Shown one piece after another: positions 25,219 to 33,940 of a stretch of DNA of 49,952 nucleotides; within the stretch, counting starts at the first letter, position 1; each line of letters starts with the position of its first letter. A program made the translations under genes and the position numbers. Location of the stretch: positions 1 to 49,952 of the forward strand of contig JAEWOH010000008.1 of the NCBI GenBank assembly GCA_023460955.1, given 5' to 3'. Under the pieces are notes generated by a model, which saw nothing but the letters and a program-made list of their open reading frames with translations, was not told the origin of the DNA and ran no database searches. The stretch is from Bacillota bacterium (lineage in GTDB: Bacteria; Bacillota; Clostridia; Acetivibrionales; DSM-1351).

Positions 25219-26087
25219 AGCATATAATTTTTGGAGGTTTTGACTACGCTGTACATTACGAAATGGATCAAGATGCAATTTTCAATGGAATTGATTATTT
25301 TGTAGATAATAATCCGGATTTAATCGGAACAACTTATCTTGGAAAGGAAATAAAACACCCTGATGCACTTTTGAGTGAAAATAAAGAGAATATTATTATC
25401 CTCATCGGCAGCATTGTTTATTATACCGAACTTAAATTTCAATTGTTGGATATGGGCTTTGAAGAAGATAAAAATTTCATTTGGGGGATATCCTTTTGCG
25501 GTGATGAAAAATGTCCGCGACTTTGGAGACATATTGAATGGAATGACGCATCCAAAAATGCAGACAGAATAGAAGATATAGAAAAAGGAAATTTTTCATT
25601 GATTCGTTATAATTTTATAGCAAGCATGATTGATTATGAAAAAACTGAAACGGTGATGGATTTGGGTGCAGCCAACGGACGTTTGGGAATAGCTTTACCA
25701 CCTGATATCAAGTTTATTCCTGTAGATTATATACGTTATTCGGAGGATACAATTGTTTGTGATTTTAATAAGAACGAATATCCCGATTGCAATATTCACA
25801 AATATAATCCCAAAACCACGACCATTGTTTCTGTTGATACAATTGGATATGTTATGAATTGGAAGTATTTTTTAAAATTTGTGTCTGATAACTGTTATTG
25901 CTTTATTTTAGGACATCACGATTTTTCGAGAATGAATCGAGAGTATCGCAAAACGCATTGGTCTCGCAATAATGCACTGTTTGACTATCAATTAATATTA
26001 TACCTTCAAACTTTAGGTTTCACTTTAGTTGATGCATATGATTTGAGGCTAAAAACAGTGGTATATAAATTTTTGCGAAAGGAGTAA
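25215..26087 (+). CDS. Two-domain protein: Rossmann-like N-terminus plus class I SAM methyltransferase-like C-terminus
   Basis: A 290-residue cytoplasmic protein. Residues about 1-110 resemble the nucleotide-sugar-type Rossmann domains also seen at 26092 and in the pseudogene at 23747 (HIIFGGFDYAVHYEM, then GIDYFVDNNPDLIG). From about residue 135 a methyltransferase fold follows, with motif I as VMDLGAANGRLGIAL and an acidic strand end at FIPVDYIRY. The acceptor is unknown. It overlaps the racemase gene and lies 4 bases before a radical SAM gene, so they likely act in one pathway. Confidence 0.7.
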   Translation: MKHIIFGGFDYAVHYEMDQDAIFNGIDYFVDNNPDLIGTTYLGKEIKHPDALLSENKENIIILIGSIVYYTELKFQLLDMGFEEDKNFIWGISFCGDEKCPRLWRHIEWNDASKNADRIEDIEKGNFSLIRYNFIASMIDYEKTETVMDLGAANGRLGIALPPDIKFIPVDYIRYSEDTIVCDFNKNEYPDCNIHKYNPKTTTIVSVDTIGYVMNWKYFLKFVSDNCYCFILGHHDFSRMNREYRKTHWSRNNALFDYQLILYLQTLGFTLVDAYDLRLKTVVYKFLRKE

Positions 26088-26091
26088 AATT

Positions 26092-27327
26092 ATGCTTTAT
26101 CGTTATAATCACCCTGAATTTTTTGTTGACTGGGAAAAACCTGATTTTCATAAGTATAGTGGGAAATGGGTGCTGTATGGTGCAGCTGTACATGGTGCGG
26201 AAGCATATTATGCGCTCTCGAAAAAAGGTGTTGAGATATTTGGGTTCTGTGATGGTAATCCTATGAAGCAACAACAGAGTTATTATGATCATCCAGTAAT
26301 GTCTCCTGAGGAATTGTTTACACTTGGCACAGATACGCCTATTTTGCTCTGCTCATATCATGCAGACGGAATTAGAGACGTACTAGTGTCAAAAGGATTT
26401 ACGCAAATTTTCGACTGTGTTTCATTGTTTATGGAGGTTGATTTTTCAGATTTTGAAACTAATTTATCCTTTGAGCAAATTAAGAGAACTGTTGATTTAT
26501 ACATAAGTCATTTTTTTGGTGCCGTCAAAGCAGAAAACAAATATTTAGATTTATTGTACTTGCGTTTGACAACACGTTGTACATTAAGATGCCGCTGGTG
26601 TGATGCATATATTTCCTATTATGAACGTGGTACTGATTGTAATGCTGATGATATGCTCACTTGTATTGACAAAATTACAGATGCATATGAAACTATAAGA
26701 ATGGTAAATTTATTCGGTGGAGAACCATTGTTATATAGGCAATTGCCCGAGATAATTCAAGCGCTTGTAAAAAAGAAGTCTGTTGAGGGCATAACTATAA
26801 TTACCAACGGAACGCTGTTGCTTAATGACTCGCTTATTGATTTATTAAAACGACACGAGGTAATATTGAGAATCTCTGATTATGGAGATTATTCGTATAA
26901 AATGAATGAGTTAGTCAGTCTATGTAAACAAAATAACATTAGATACGAGATTAATTTCCAATCCCATTGGTTTAAACCAGCTGAGTTTTTACGACTGAAT
27001 TTGACCGAAACTGAACTTAAAGATAAGTTTGTTAAATGTATAGGTTGTCGAGCATTATATCTTTATGATGGTAAAGCATTTTTGTGTAATGATGCCGAAG
27101 CGATGTATGCGCTTAATCTTATTGACATGCCGGAGAGTTGTTATGTTGATGTACTGAATTTTTCAGGTTCGCCCAAAGATTTATGCATTTCAATTCAGAA
27201 CTATTTGTATAAGACTGAATATTTAGAAGTATGTAAGTACTGTACAGGAATAAAAACTGATAATTTGACTAGTTTACCTGTTGCTGAACAAACGACTGAA
27301 ACATTTAAATTTCCAGCTTTAAGATAG
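26092..27327 (+). CDS. Radical SAM protein with N-terminal Rossmann-like domain and C-terminal Cys cluster
   Basis: A 411-residue protein. Residues about 22-125 are a Rossmann-like domain (WVLYGAAVHGAEAYYAL, then IFGFCDGNP). A radical SAM core begins with the cluster motif CTLRCRWC, Cys 163, 167 and 170, followed by NLFGGEPLLYRQL, which matches the GGE motif. The C-terminal part holds further Cys (CIGCRALYLYDGKAFLCND and CKYC), suggesting a SPASM/twitch-like auxiliary cluster. The reaction is unknown. It may act on an activated sugar or amino acid bound through the first domain. It follows the methyltransferase-like gene by 4 bases. Confidence 0.85.
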   Translation: MLYRYNHPEFFVDWEKPDFHKYSGKWVLYGAAVHGAEAYYALSKKGVEIFGFCDGNPMKQQQSYYDHPVMSPEELFTLGTDTPILLCSYHADGIRDVLVSKGFTQIFDCVSLFMEVDFSDFETNLSFEQIKRTVDLYISHFFGAVKAENKYLDLLYLRLTTRCTLRCRWCDAYISYYERGTDCNADDMLTCIDKITDAYETIRMVNLFGGEPLLYRQLPEIIQALVKKKSVEGITIITNGTLLLNDSLIDLLKRHEVILRISDYGDYSYKMNELVSLCKQNNIRYEINFQSHWFKPAEFLRLNLTETELKDKFVKCIGCRALYLYDGKAFLCNDAEAMYALNLIDMPESCYVDVLNFSGSPKDLCISIQNYLYKTEYLEVCKYCTGIKTDNLTSLPVAEQTTETFKFPALR

Positions 27328-27337
27328 GGGGAGGGCA

Positions 27338-28057
27338 ATGCAAGCTCTAATGTTAGCGGCAGGCATGGGTAAGCGTTTGGATACTCAAATAAACAAGTGT
27401 ATGGTTCAAGTTGCAAACAAGTCGCTTTTTGAACATGCTGTCAATGCTATAAAAAATGCAGGTATTTCTAAATTAATTGTGGTTACCGGCTATAATGCAG
27501 ACAAATTAGAGAGTTTTATTTTACAACATTCGGTTGGAATGCAAGTTGTCTTTGTGCGTAATGAGGATTATCATGTCACAAATAATATTTGGTCTTTGTA
27601 TTTAGCACATGAATATTTTTCATTGGATGATACTGTTTTGCTAGAATCAGATCTTATTTTTGATGAGATGTGTATACGAGAATTAATGGTGTTGCAACAT
27701 CCAAATGTCGCCGTTGTGGCTAAATATGAAAGTTGGATGGACGGGACCACAGTCATATTAAATAAGAATTCTATACAAAAGTTTGTTAGCAAACAAGAAT
27801 TCCAACACGAAGATTTTGATGTATCGTATAAAACTGTAAATATTTATAAATTTAGCAAAGAATTTATACGAGGTATTTATGTACCGGCTTTGTATGCACA
27901 TATTGAGAAAAATGGTAAAAATCATTATTATGAAATGGTATTAAGAGAACTGGTGCAGTCCGAGAATGTTCATATATATCCTTCCATTATTCAAGACAGA
28001 TGGTTTGAAATTGATACTGCAGAAGATTTGATAATTGCAAGAAAATTATTTTATTGA
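27338..28057 (+). CDS. LicC-like nucleotidyltransferase (phosphocholine cytidylyltransferase type)
   Basis: A 239-residue GT-A-like nucleotidyltransferase. ALMLAAGMGKRLD is the nucleotide-binding loop. NKCMVQVANKSLFEHAV and the segment TNNIWSLYLAHEYF, followed by LLESDLIFDE, are characteristic of LicC-type CTP:phosphocholine or related phospho-alcohol cytidylyltransferases rather than sugar-1-phosphate enzymes. The likely product is a CDP-activated small alcohol. It sits between two radical SAM genes and is followed within two genes by a phosphodiesterase-superfamily enzyme, which fits a phosphodiester-linked substituent. The actual substrate is not visible. Confidence 0.82.
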   Translation: MQALMLAAGMGKRLDTQINKCMVQVANKSLFEHAVNAIKNAGISKLIVVTGYNADKLESFILQHSVGMQVVFVRNEDYHVTNNIWSLYLAHEYFSLDDTVLLESDLIFDEMCIRELMVLQHPNVAVVAKYESWMDGTTVILNKNSIQKFVSKQEFQHEDFDVSYKTVNIYKFSKEFIRGIYVPALYAHIEKNGKNHYYEMVLRELVQSENVHIYPSIIQDRWFEIDTAEDLIIARKLFY

Positions 28058-28074
28058 AGAGAAAGGAGAAGTAT

Positions 28075-28881
28075 ATGCCGAATTCAATTCATCTTCCGAT
28101 GATTAATATAACGCCAACAATGCGTTGTAACTTGAAGTGCAAATTATGTGGTGTCCTAGTTCCACAATATGAATATCGTCCACATATGACATTGGAGGAG
28201 TTTGACAATAATCTTAAAGCTATATTTGAAGTAGTTGACCATATCGGTAAATTGCAGATTACTGGTGGTGAACCGTTAATTCATACCGATTTACCAGATA
28301 TGATAGAAAATAGTTTTAAGTATAAGGCGCAATTTGATATGCTGTGGTTATTTACGAATTGCGCTGTTAATGCTAGTCCTAGGTTAATAGATACTCTAAA
28401 AAAGCATAAAGATAAAATACTTATTCATGCAAGTGATTATGGTGTAAATCCGGGTATTAGTGAAAAATTACGGAGTACATTTGAAGATAATAGCATCCCA
28501 TATAAATATTTAAAATACTATGGGGATGAGCAATATTATGACGGTTGGGTTGACCAGGGTGACTTCGTTAAAAAAGGGCGTACTGAAGAGGAGATGGCTG
28601 AAGTATTCTCAAAGTGCTCGCACGTTAAACGAGCAGGCTCATGGTATATACGCTGCGGGCAGATGCATTGGTGCGGACGTTCTATCAGAGGAACCGAGGT
28701 GGGTAAAATTCCGGTACGAGCTGAAGATTATTTTGATATTTTCACAGGTAGTATTGAGGAGAGAAAAGAGCGATTGCTAAGTCTAATGAAAGTTTCACAC
28801 ATACTTGCTTGTGATTATTGCAACGGAGAGTATGGTACAGAAGATAAGAATAAACGTTTGCCGGCAGGGGAGCAATTATGA
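28075..28881 (+). CDS. Radical SAM protein with SPASM-like C-terminus
   Basis: A 268-residue radical SAM enzyme. The cluster motif CNLKCKLC uses Cys 18, 22 and 25. LQITGGEPLIHTDLPDMI gives the GGE motif. Late Cys residues (CGQMHWCGRSIRG and CDYCNGEYG) suggest an auxiliary cluster. ATG 28075 is chosen over a TTG at 28054 because AAAGGAG lies 6 bases upstream. The end overlaps the next start by 4 bases. It is related in layout to the radical SAM part of the 26092 protein but lacks the Rossmann-like domain. Substrate unknown. Confidence 0.85.
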   Translation: MPNSIHLPMINITPTMRCNLKCKLCGVLVPQYEYRPHMTLEEFDNNLKAIFEVVDHIGKLQITGGEPLIHTDLPDMIENSFKYKAQFDMLWLFTNCAVNASPRLIDTLKKHKDKILIHASDYGVNPGISEKLRSTFEDNSIPYKYLKYYGDEQYYDGWVDQGDFVKKGRTEEEMAEVFSKCSHVKRAGSWYIRCGQMHWCGRSIRGTEVGKIPVRAEDYFDIFTGSIEERKERLLSLMKVSHILACDYCNGEYGTEDKNKRLPAGEQL

Positions 28882-30317
28882 TGTTAAAAGCGCTAATTAT
28901 TGCTGCAGATTCAGTATCTCCAGATATTATATATAAAAACAAGGAGTTATTTCCAACATTTAGCACACTAATGAATTGTGGTGCCTCAGCTGCGTATTCT
29001 GCCTATGTGCAAAAGGGATATAATGGATCTTACTCATCTGAGCAAAATTGGGCGTCAATTTATACTGGATTGACACCAAATGAACACCAAATAACTACGA
29101 TGAACGTACGTGGTGAAAAACGTAGGCCCGTAATGAGCGATTTCGATAATCTACAACCATTTTGGAGAGTGTTGAATGAGCATGGATATAAGGTAGGCTT
29201 ATGGGCGGCAGATAATTGTGCTTCTCCTGTACCAATTGACGGTTATTCTGTTTCGGTCAAATACACAATGATAGAAACGCCCATTGAGAACCGTGAAACA
29301 CCGCGGTTTATTCACTTATGTGAAAAAGATCAATTTATATTCAAATATCTGGAAGGAGAGCCTGTCCCACGTATATATCCAAAGACTCTTGCTCAACAGG
29401 GATATGACTTTGACGAGTTGAAAAAGGATCCGAAGTTAGCAGCAGAAGCAATTTCAAAATATCATTTTCAAGACGCATTATCTAACTTTGAAGCCGAACT
29501 AAAATATTGGAGTAATGCGATAAAGCGTGTACAGATTGACCATCCGGTAGATGTCTTATATTTATTTACACCAACTCCAGATGTTATCGCACATTGTTGC
29601 ATGTGCTGCGATGACAATCCTGTTCTGATTTCAGCATATCAGATGATTGATCGCACAATGGGAGAGTTAATCGATGAATTTGACCCTGAGATTTCGGTGT
29701 TTCTTTCTGACCATGGGCAACAAAATTTCAAAGATTTGATTTCCTGCTCTGATAAAGTTGTTCAACGCGAAGCATTTGCGGCTCGAGATGAAGTTATTTG
29801 GCTTGAAAACGGGTATATCGCTTTTGGTGCGCACAATGGAGCCCTGTTGTTTACTGCACATGCATTGAAGGGAACGTTTATTGCTGCCGGAAAAGGCATA
29901 CACCATTCTACAATCTCTGGAATGAGGACTGTAGATATTTATCCGACTATATTGGAAATGTTGGAAATAAAAGTCCCGCAGGGTAGATCCGGTCTTGTTA
30001 TGGATATCTTCGGTAAAAATGTTGTAAATGAAGAAAAATTATATAATATAGACGGGCTGAAACGGAAATCTATTGGATTGCTACAGACCCATTCTGTAAG
30101 TATAACAGATATTATGATAAATGAATTGTATATTGAGCATCGTTTTACTGATATTACAATAATTGGCGAGGAAAAATATAAAGAAATTTTCCGTGGAAAT
30201 CCTCGTGTAACAAACTTCGTTCCACATGAAAACGTTAATCTTAACGACTTTGATGAGGTTTATTGTGGAGTCTATGACGAAATCAACAAAAGGATTCATC
30301 ATGTGAAAATTTTTTAG
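28878..30317 (+). CDS. Alkaline-phosphatase-superfamily phosphodiesterase/phosphotransferase
   Basis: A 479-residue protein of the type I phosphodiesterase/nucleotide pyrophosphatase group. Candidate metal ligands and nucleophile are Asp in LIIAADSVSPD, Ser/Thr in NWASIYTGLTPNEH, Asp in TPTPDVIAHC, Asp-His in VFLSDHGQQNF and His in FGAHNGALLF. DIYPTILEMLEIKVPQGRSG is the usual C-terminal segment. There is no signal peptide or membrane anchor, so it acts inside the cell, unlike LtaS or EptA transferases. The start codon overlaps the preceding stop. With the cytidylyltransferase it may transfer or trim a phospho-linked group; this is inference. Confidence 0.85.
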   Translation: MMLKALIIAADSVSPDIIYKNKELFPTFSTLMNCGASAAYSAYVQKGYNGSYSSEQNWASIYTGLTPNEHQITTMNVRGEKRRPVMSDFDNLQPFWRVLNEHGYKVGLWAADNCASPVPIDGYSVSVKYTMIETPIENRETPRFIHLCEKDQFIFKYLEGEPVPRIYPKTLAQQGYDFDELKKDPKLAAEAISKYHFQDALSNFEAELKYWSNAIKRVQIDHPVDVLYLFTPTPDVIAHCCMCCDDNPVLISAYQMIDRTMGELIDEFDPEISVFLSDHGQQNFKDLISCSDKVVQREAFAARDEVIWLENGYIAFGAHNGALLFTAHALKGTFIAAGKGIHHSTISGMRTVDIYPTILEMLEIKVPQGRSGLVMDIFGKNVVNEEKLYNIDGLKRKSIGLLQTHSVSITDIMINELYIEHRFTDITIIGEEKYKEIFRGNPRVTNFVPHENVNLNDFDEVYCGVYDEINKRIHHVKIF

Positions 30318-30332
30318 GGGGGGTGCGGTTCA

Positions 30333-31415
30333 TTGGCAAAACATTACTTACTCTATGGACACGGCGGTTCATATAACCACGGCGCTGAAGCATTAGTACA
30401 GACAACAATCGCATTTCTAAGACAAATTTCGCCTAATTGCAAAATAACGCTATCAACACATTTTCCTGAACAGGATAAACAATTTTCTGTTGAGGCAGAT
30501 GAGTTTGTTTGGCGCAATACGGCTGGTACTACAAATGAACAAATTTATGAATCAACTCTAAAGTGCATCACACAGGACACCGTGTGCATACACATAGGGG
30601 GAGATAACTACTGTTATAAAAATTGGCAACGATATGCAATGATACATGATAGAGCTCTAAAACAAGGTGCAAAAAGCATATTATGGAGTTGTTCCATTGA
30701 CCCTGAAGAGATAGATGACGAAATGCTCAATGCACTTAGTACTCATCATTTGATTGCTTCGCGGGAAATTATTACTTATAAAGCATTGAAGAGTCTTGGT
30801 TTATCTAATGTTGTTAAAGTTTCAGATATTGCGTTTACTTTGCAAAAGCAACCAACAACATTTGAAATGCAGAATTATGTAACAATTAATTTAAGCCCGT
30901 TAGTTGCTCGTAAAAATCCAATAGTGCAGAAAGCTGTTGAGGAATTGGTTGACTATATTCTTAGCAAAACAGATTTTGATATTGCACTTGTTCCACATGT
31001 TCTGGCAAAGGTAGATAATGATTATGATATTCTGAACGAACTGTTTTCCAAGGTAGATCAACCACAGAGAGTCAAGTTAGTTTCGGACAAGCTTTCGGCA
31101 GGACAGTATAAAACAATTATTTCAGGTGCTAGGTTTGGTATGTTTGCACGGACACATGCTTGCATAGCTGCATATTCTTCGCTTGTGCCTACGATTGCTC
31201 TTGGGTATTCCTCTAAGGCGTTCGGTATTGCTACAGATCTGGGAATGTCAGATTATGTGCTTGATGTAGGAACTATATCTGATAAAAAATACTTAATACA
31301 AGTATTTGCCAATCTTATAGCCGATGAAAGAAAGATTAAAAGAAGCTTATCAGATCAAATGCCGGTATATATTAAAAATGCAATACCTGATTATATTGTA
31401 TCGTTTATGAAATAA
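30333..31415 (+). CDS. Polysaccharide pyruvyl transferase family protein
   Basis: A 360-residue member of the PS_pyruv_trans family, related to enzymes that attach ketal pyruvate to sugars. LLYGHGGSYNHGAEALVQ near the N-terminus, IHIGGDNYCYKNW, SILWSCSIDPEEI and IASREIITYKAL are characteristic, as is ARTHACIAAYSSLVPTIAL near the C-terminus. The start is TTG at 30333 behind a G-rich ribosome binding site. It is the penultimate gene of the island. Some members of the family act on other substrates, so pyruvylation is likely but not certain. Confidence 0.85.
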   Translation: MAKHYLLYGHGGSYNHGAEALVQTTIAFLRQISPNCKITLSTHFPEQDKQFSVEADEFVWRNTAGTTNEQIYESTLKCITQDTVCIHIGGDNYCYKNWQRYAMIHDRALKQGAKSILWSCSIDPEEIDDEMLNALSTHHLIASREIITYKALKSLGLSNVVKVSDIAFTLQKQPTTFEMQNYVTINLSPLVARKNPIVQKAVEELVDYILSKTDFDIALVPHVLAKVDNDYDILNELFSKVDQPQRVKLVSDKLSAGQYKTIISGARFGMFARTHACIAAYSSLVPTIALGYSSKAFGIATDLGMSDYVLDVGTISDKKYLIQVFANLIADERKIKRSLSDQMPVYIKNAIPDYIVSFMK

Positions 31416-31447
31416 TACTACTTATTTATTGAAACAGGAGATTGCCA

Positions 31448-32686
31448 ATGGGAAAAATATATATAAGAACTTATGCGTACAATGCAGAAAAAACCTTACG
31501 AAGAGCAGTAGAAAGTGTTTTAAACCAAACGTATAGTGATTTTGTATATTATCTTTGCGACAACGGTTCGACCGATGGAACTCGTGCCATTGTGGAAGAA
31601 TACGCGAAGAGCGATTTAAGAATTAAGCCGTTTTATAATACTGTTAATAGAGCTTACAAAGAAACAGAAGAATGCTTGTATCTGCCATATAATATTGAGG
31701 ATGACGATTATTTTTGCACCCTTGATGCAGATGATGAATATAAGCCTACTTTTTTTGCGGACATGATGCAGTTTATGGCAGAAAACAGTCTTGATATTGC
31801 GGTTTGTGGTAGTGATTTTCTGAGTGTGGCTCAAAATGATGCATTGGTATCACAAAGATTGCTAAAGCAAAACATTATTCTGTATGGCCGTAACTTCGCA
31901 GATTATTTCCCTTATTATCATGTATTCATGAGAACAACCTGGGGCAAATTATTTAAAGGATTTACGCTGCGACAAACAATACAAGATCCTTCAGATGATT
32001 TAAATTTTCCTAAAGGTTACGGAGGCGACACATATAATACAATATTAACTTTCAAAAGCGCAAAACGTGTTGGTATTATTTCTAAGTCACTGCACAAATA
32101 TTATTTATCAAAAAAATCGATATCTTATCAGTTTAATCCCGACCGTGTAAAGGCGGATATTATTCTGTATAAGGCTATGCTTAGGTATTTAATACATTAT
32201 AATGCACTTACTCCTCAGAATGAGGATTTTTTGTTAGTAGTTTATCTTAATGCTTTGAGGGATACGTTCGATGTCTTGATAACTGCTAAAAATGATGACT
32301 CAAATAAATTGAACCATCTATTTGAAATGCTCACATGCCAATATACAACACAGCTTGCTACTAAGGAAAATTTAGGCGAGTTAATCGGGCAAGCAGATAG
32401 TATAAAGAAGCTTCGTAATGATTTATTTATGCGCATTTCTCTGTGGCTAATAAAATTTGAAAATGTTCCAGATGATCAAGTTCTTAATTTTTGTTTTATG
32501 GGAGAGTTTTGCTGTGCCGTAATAGATTTTGCAGATGGTTGGATCTTATTTAAAAAGATACATATTCAACGGTTGATCGATGAGAAAAAGCATACCGAAG
32601 CAAGGAAAGAACTTGACAACTTACATGATATTTTACCGGAGGATGAGGATTTCAGAGTGTTTCAGGAGCAGCTGGGAATGTTATGA
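31448..32686 (+). CDS. GT2 family glycosyltransferase with helical C-terminal extension
   Basis: A 412-residue glycosyltransferase. The GT2 motifs are YIRTYAYNAEKTLRRAVES, YLCDNGSTDGTRA and the acidic motif CTLDADDEYKP. The second half (about 250-412) is helical and ends in a TPR-like segment (RLIDEKKHTEARKELDNLHD), recalling the TPR-linked enzyme beside hag. No membrane segment. ATG 31448 is favoured, with AGGAG 6 bases upstream, over TTG 31442. It is the last gene of the island. Confidence 0.88.
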   Translation: MGKIYIRTYAYNAEKTLRRAVESVLNQTYSDFVYYLCDNGSTDGTRAIVEEYAKSDLRIKPFYNTVNRAYKETEECLYLPYNIEDDDYFCTLDADDEYKPTFFADMMQFMAENSLDIAVCGSDFLSVAQNDALVSQRLLKQNIILYGRNFADYFPYYHVFMRTTWGKLFKGFTLRQTIQDPSDDLNFPKGYGGDTYNTILTFKSAKRVGIISKSLHKYYLSKKSISYQFNPDRVKADIILYKAMLRYLIHYNALTPQNEDFLLVVYLNALRDTFDVLITAKNDDSNKLNHLFEMLTCQYTTQLATKENLGELIGQADSIKKLRNDLFMRISLWLIKFENVPDDQVLNFCFMGEFCCAVIDFADGWILFKKIHIQRLIDEKKHTEARKELDNLHDILPEDEDFRVFQEQLGML

Positions 32687-32801
32687 TACAAGATAATCAG
32701 AGTTGTACGAAAGAAAAAAGAACCTTTTATTTCAAGCTAATCGGTTATACCAATATTTTCTTTAAGGAACAACAGAAAATGTGAGGAGGGTGTTTTCTCC
32801 T

Positions 32802-33764
32802 TTACTTCCCTTCCTCCACACACTCCCTTATAAACTCTGACACCATTTCCATGTATTCTTCAGGCTTCTCAATAAAGCTCTGCCCGTATTGGGCTGCTCC
32901 TGAGTTCCAGTAATGGACGGGTACAGGGCTCTTTCTGAAATAAAGTTCGTAAAGAAGCCTTGTATTATCAAAGGTATTCAAATCCTGCTGAGCACCATCT
33001 ATTAACAACAATGGAGTGGGTATAATAGATGGAATCTGAGGGATTATATCCATATCATTACTGATTTTGGTAAGTCTTTTAACAAAAAAATCTATAGCAA
33101 AATTAAAAGGGTACTTTGGAAGCCAGGTGTACTTCTTGGTTGCGTAATCAAGATAATTCTCGATTTTTGAATATGGACTATCAGCTATAACCCCAATAAT
33201 ACTATCTCTGTAAGGTGATCTTGTCACGGCTGAAAGGCTTGCAGAAGCCCCTGTACCAAAGCCCATTAAGAAAATCTCTTCGGTTTCCTGCTGTTTAAGA
33301 TATTTTATTGCGGTCAAAGCATCGGTGGTTTCATTTCTCCCGAAAGTTGACATGGATCCGGCAGAATTTCCGGAGCCTCTCAAATCAATAGTTAACACAT
33401 TTAAACCATCATTATTAAGCCTGGTAATCAGTTTGAAGGTATCTTCGTCAAATTGAAGACGGTTCCTTCCATAGCTGTGAATCATCAGCACTGTTTTTTT
33501 TGAACCGATAGACGGGAAAAACCAACCATTTAATTTTTCCTTTGATTCACTGCAATAAAAACTGACATTTTTATAATCAGGTGCAATATTCGACGAAATC
33601 TGAGGAGTTGTTATTTTTGAAGGGTGGGTTATTTTCCACGCTGCAACAAAAGAGATAACACCAACAGCTATAAAAAGAAGTACTATTATATATATTAAAG
33701 CGACAAAAATGTTTTTTGGCAAAACACTCTTGCGCTCAGCAAAGGCAACAGGTTTGAGCTGCAT
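32802..33764 (-). CDS. Membrane-anchored alpha/beta-hydrolase-fold protein, probably catalytically inactive
   Basis: A 320-residue protein with an N-terminal membrane anchor (about residues 19-40, IFVALIYIIVLLFIAVGVIS) and an alpha/beta hydrolase domain outside. VLMIHSYGRNRLQFDED and VLTIDLRGSGNSAG match the fold. The nucleophile elbow reads GFGTGA, so Gly170 stands where Ser is expected. The C-terminal His motif is replaced around Gln292 (NSGAAQYGQSF), while LLIDGAQQD keeps the acid position. It is therefore likely a non-catalytic family member. The start is ATG at 33764 with TGGAGG upstream; the open frame continues to 34028 but that part looks non-coding. Confidence 0.82.
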   Translation of the reverse strand: MQLKPVAFAERKSVLPKNIFVALIYIIVLLFIAVGVISFVAAWKITHPSKITTPQISSNIAPDYKNVSFYCSESKEKLNGWFFPSIGSKKTVLMIHSYGRNRLQFDEDTFKLITRLNNDGLNVLTIDLRGSGNSAGSMSTFGRNETTDALTAIKYLKQQETEEIFLMGFGTGASASLSAVTRSPYRDSIIGVIADSPYSKIENYLDYATKKYTWLPKYPFNFAIDFFVKRLTKISNDMDIIPQIPSIIPTPLLLIDGAQQDLNTFDNTRLLYELYFRKSPVPVHYWNSGAAQYGQSFIEKPEEYMEMVSEFIRECVEEGK

Positions 33765-33940
33765 TATAAAACCTCCAAAATTACTATTGACGAAACGATA
33801 TACAAGTTTTATTATATTTTTATTTATTATGAATGTAAATACATTATATCTTGTTAAGAAATTACAATTAAGCATAAAACCCTTTTTACGGGCCAAAAGT
33901 CGGATTATCTGGAAATAGATACAGTTATGGAGAACAAAAC

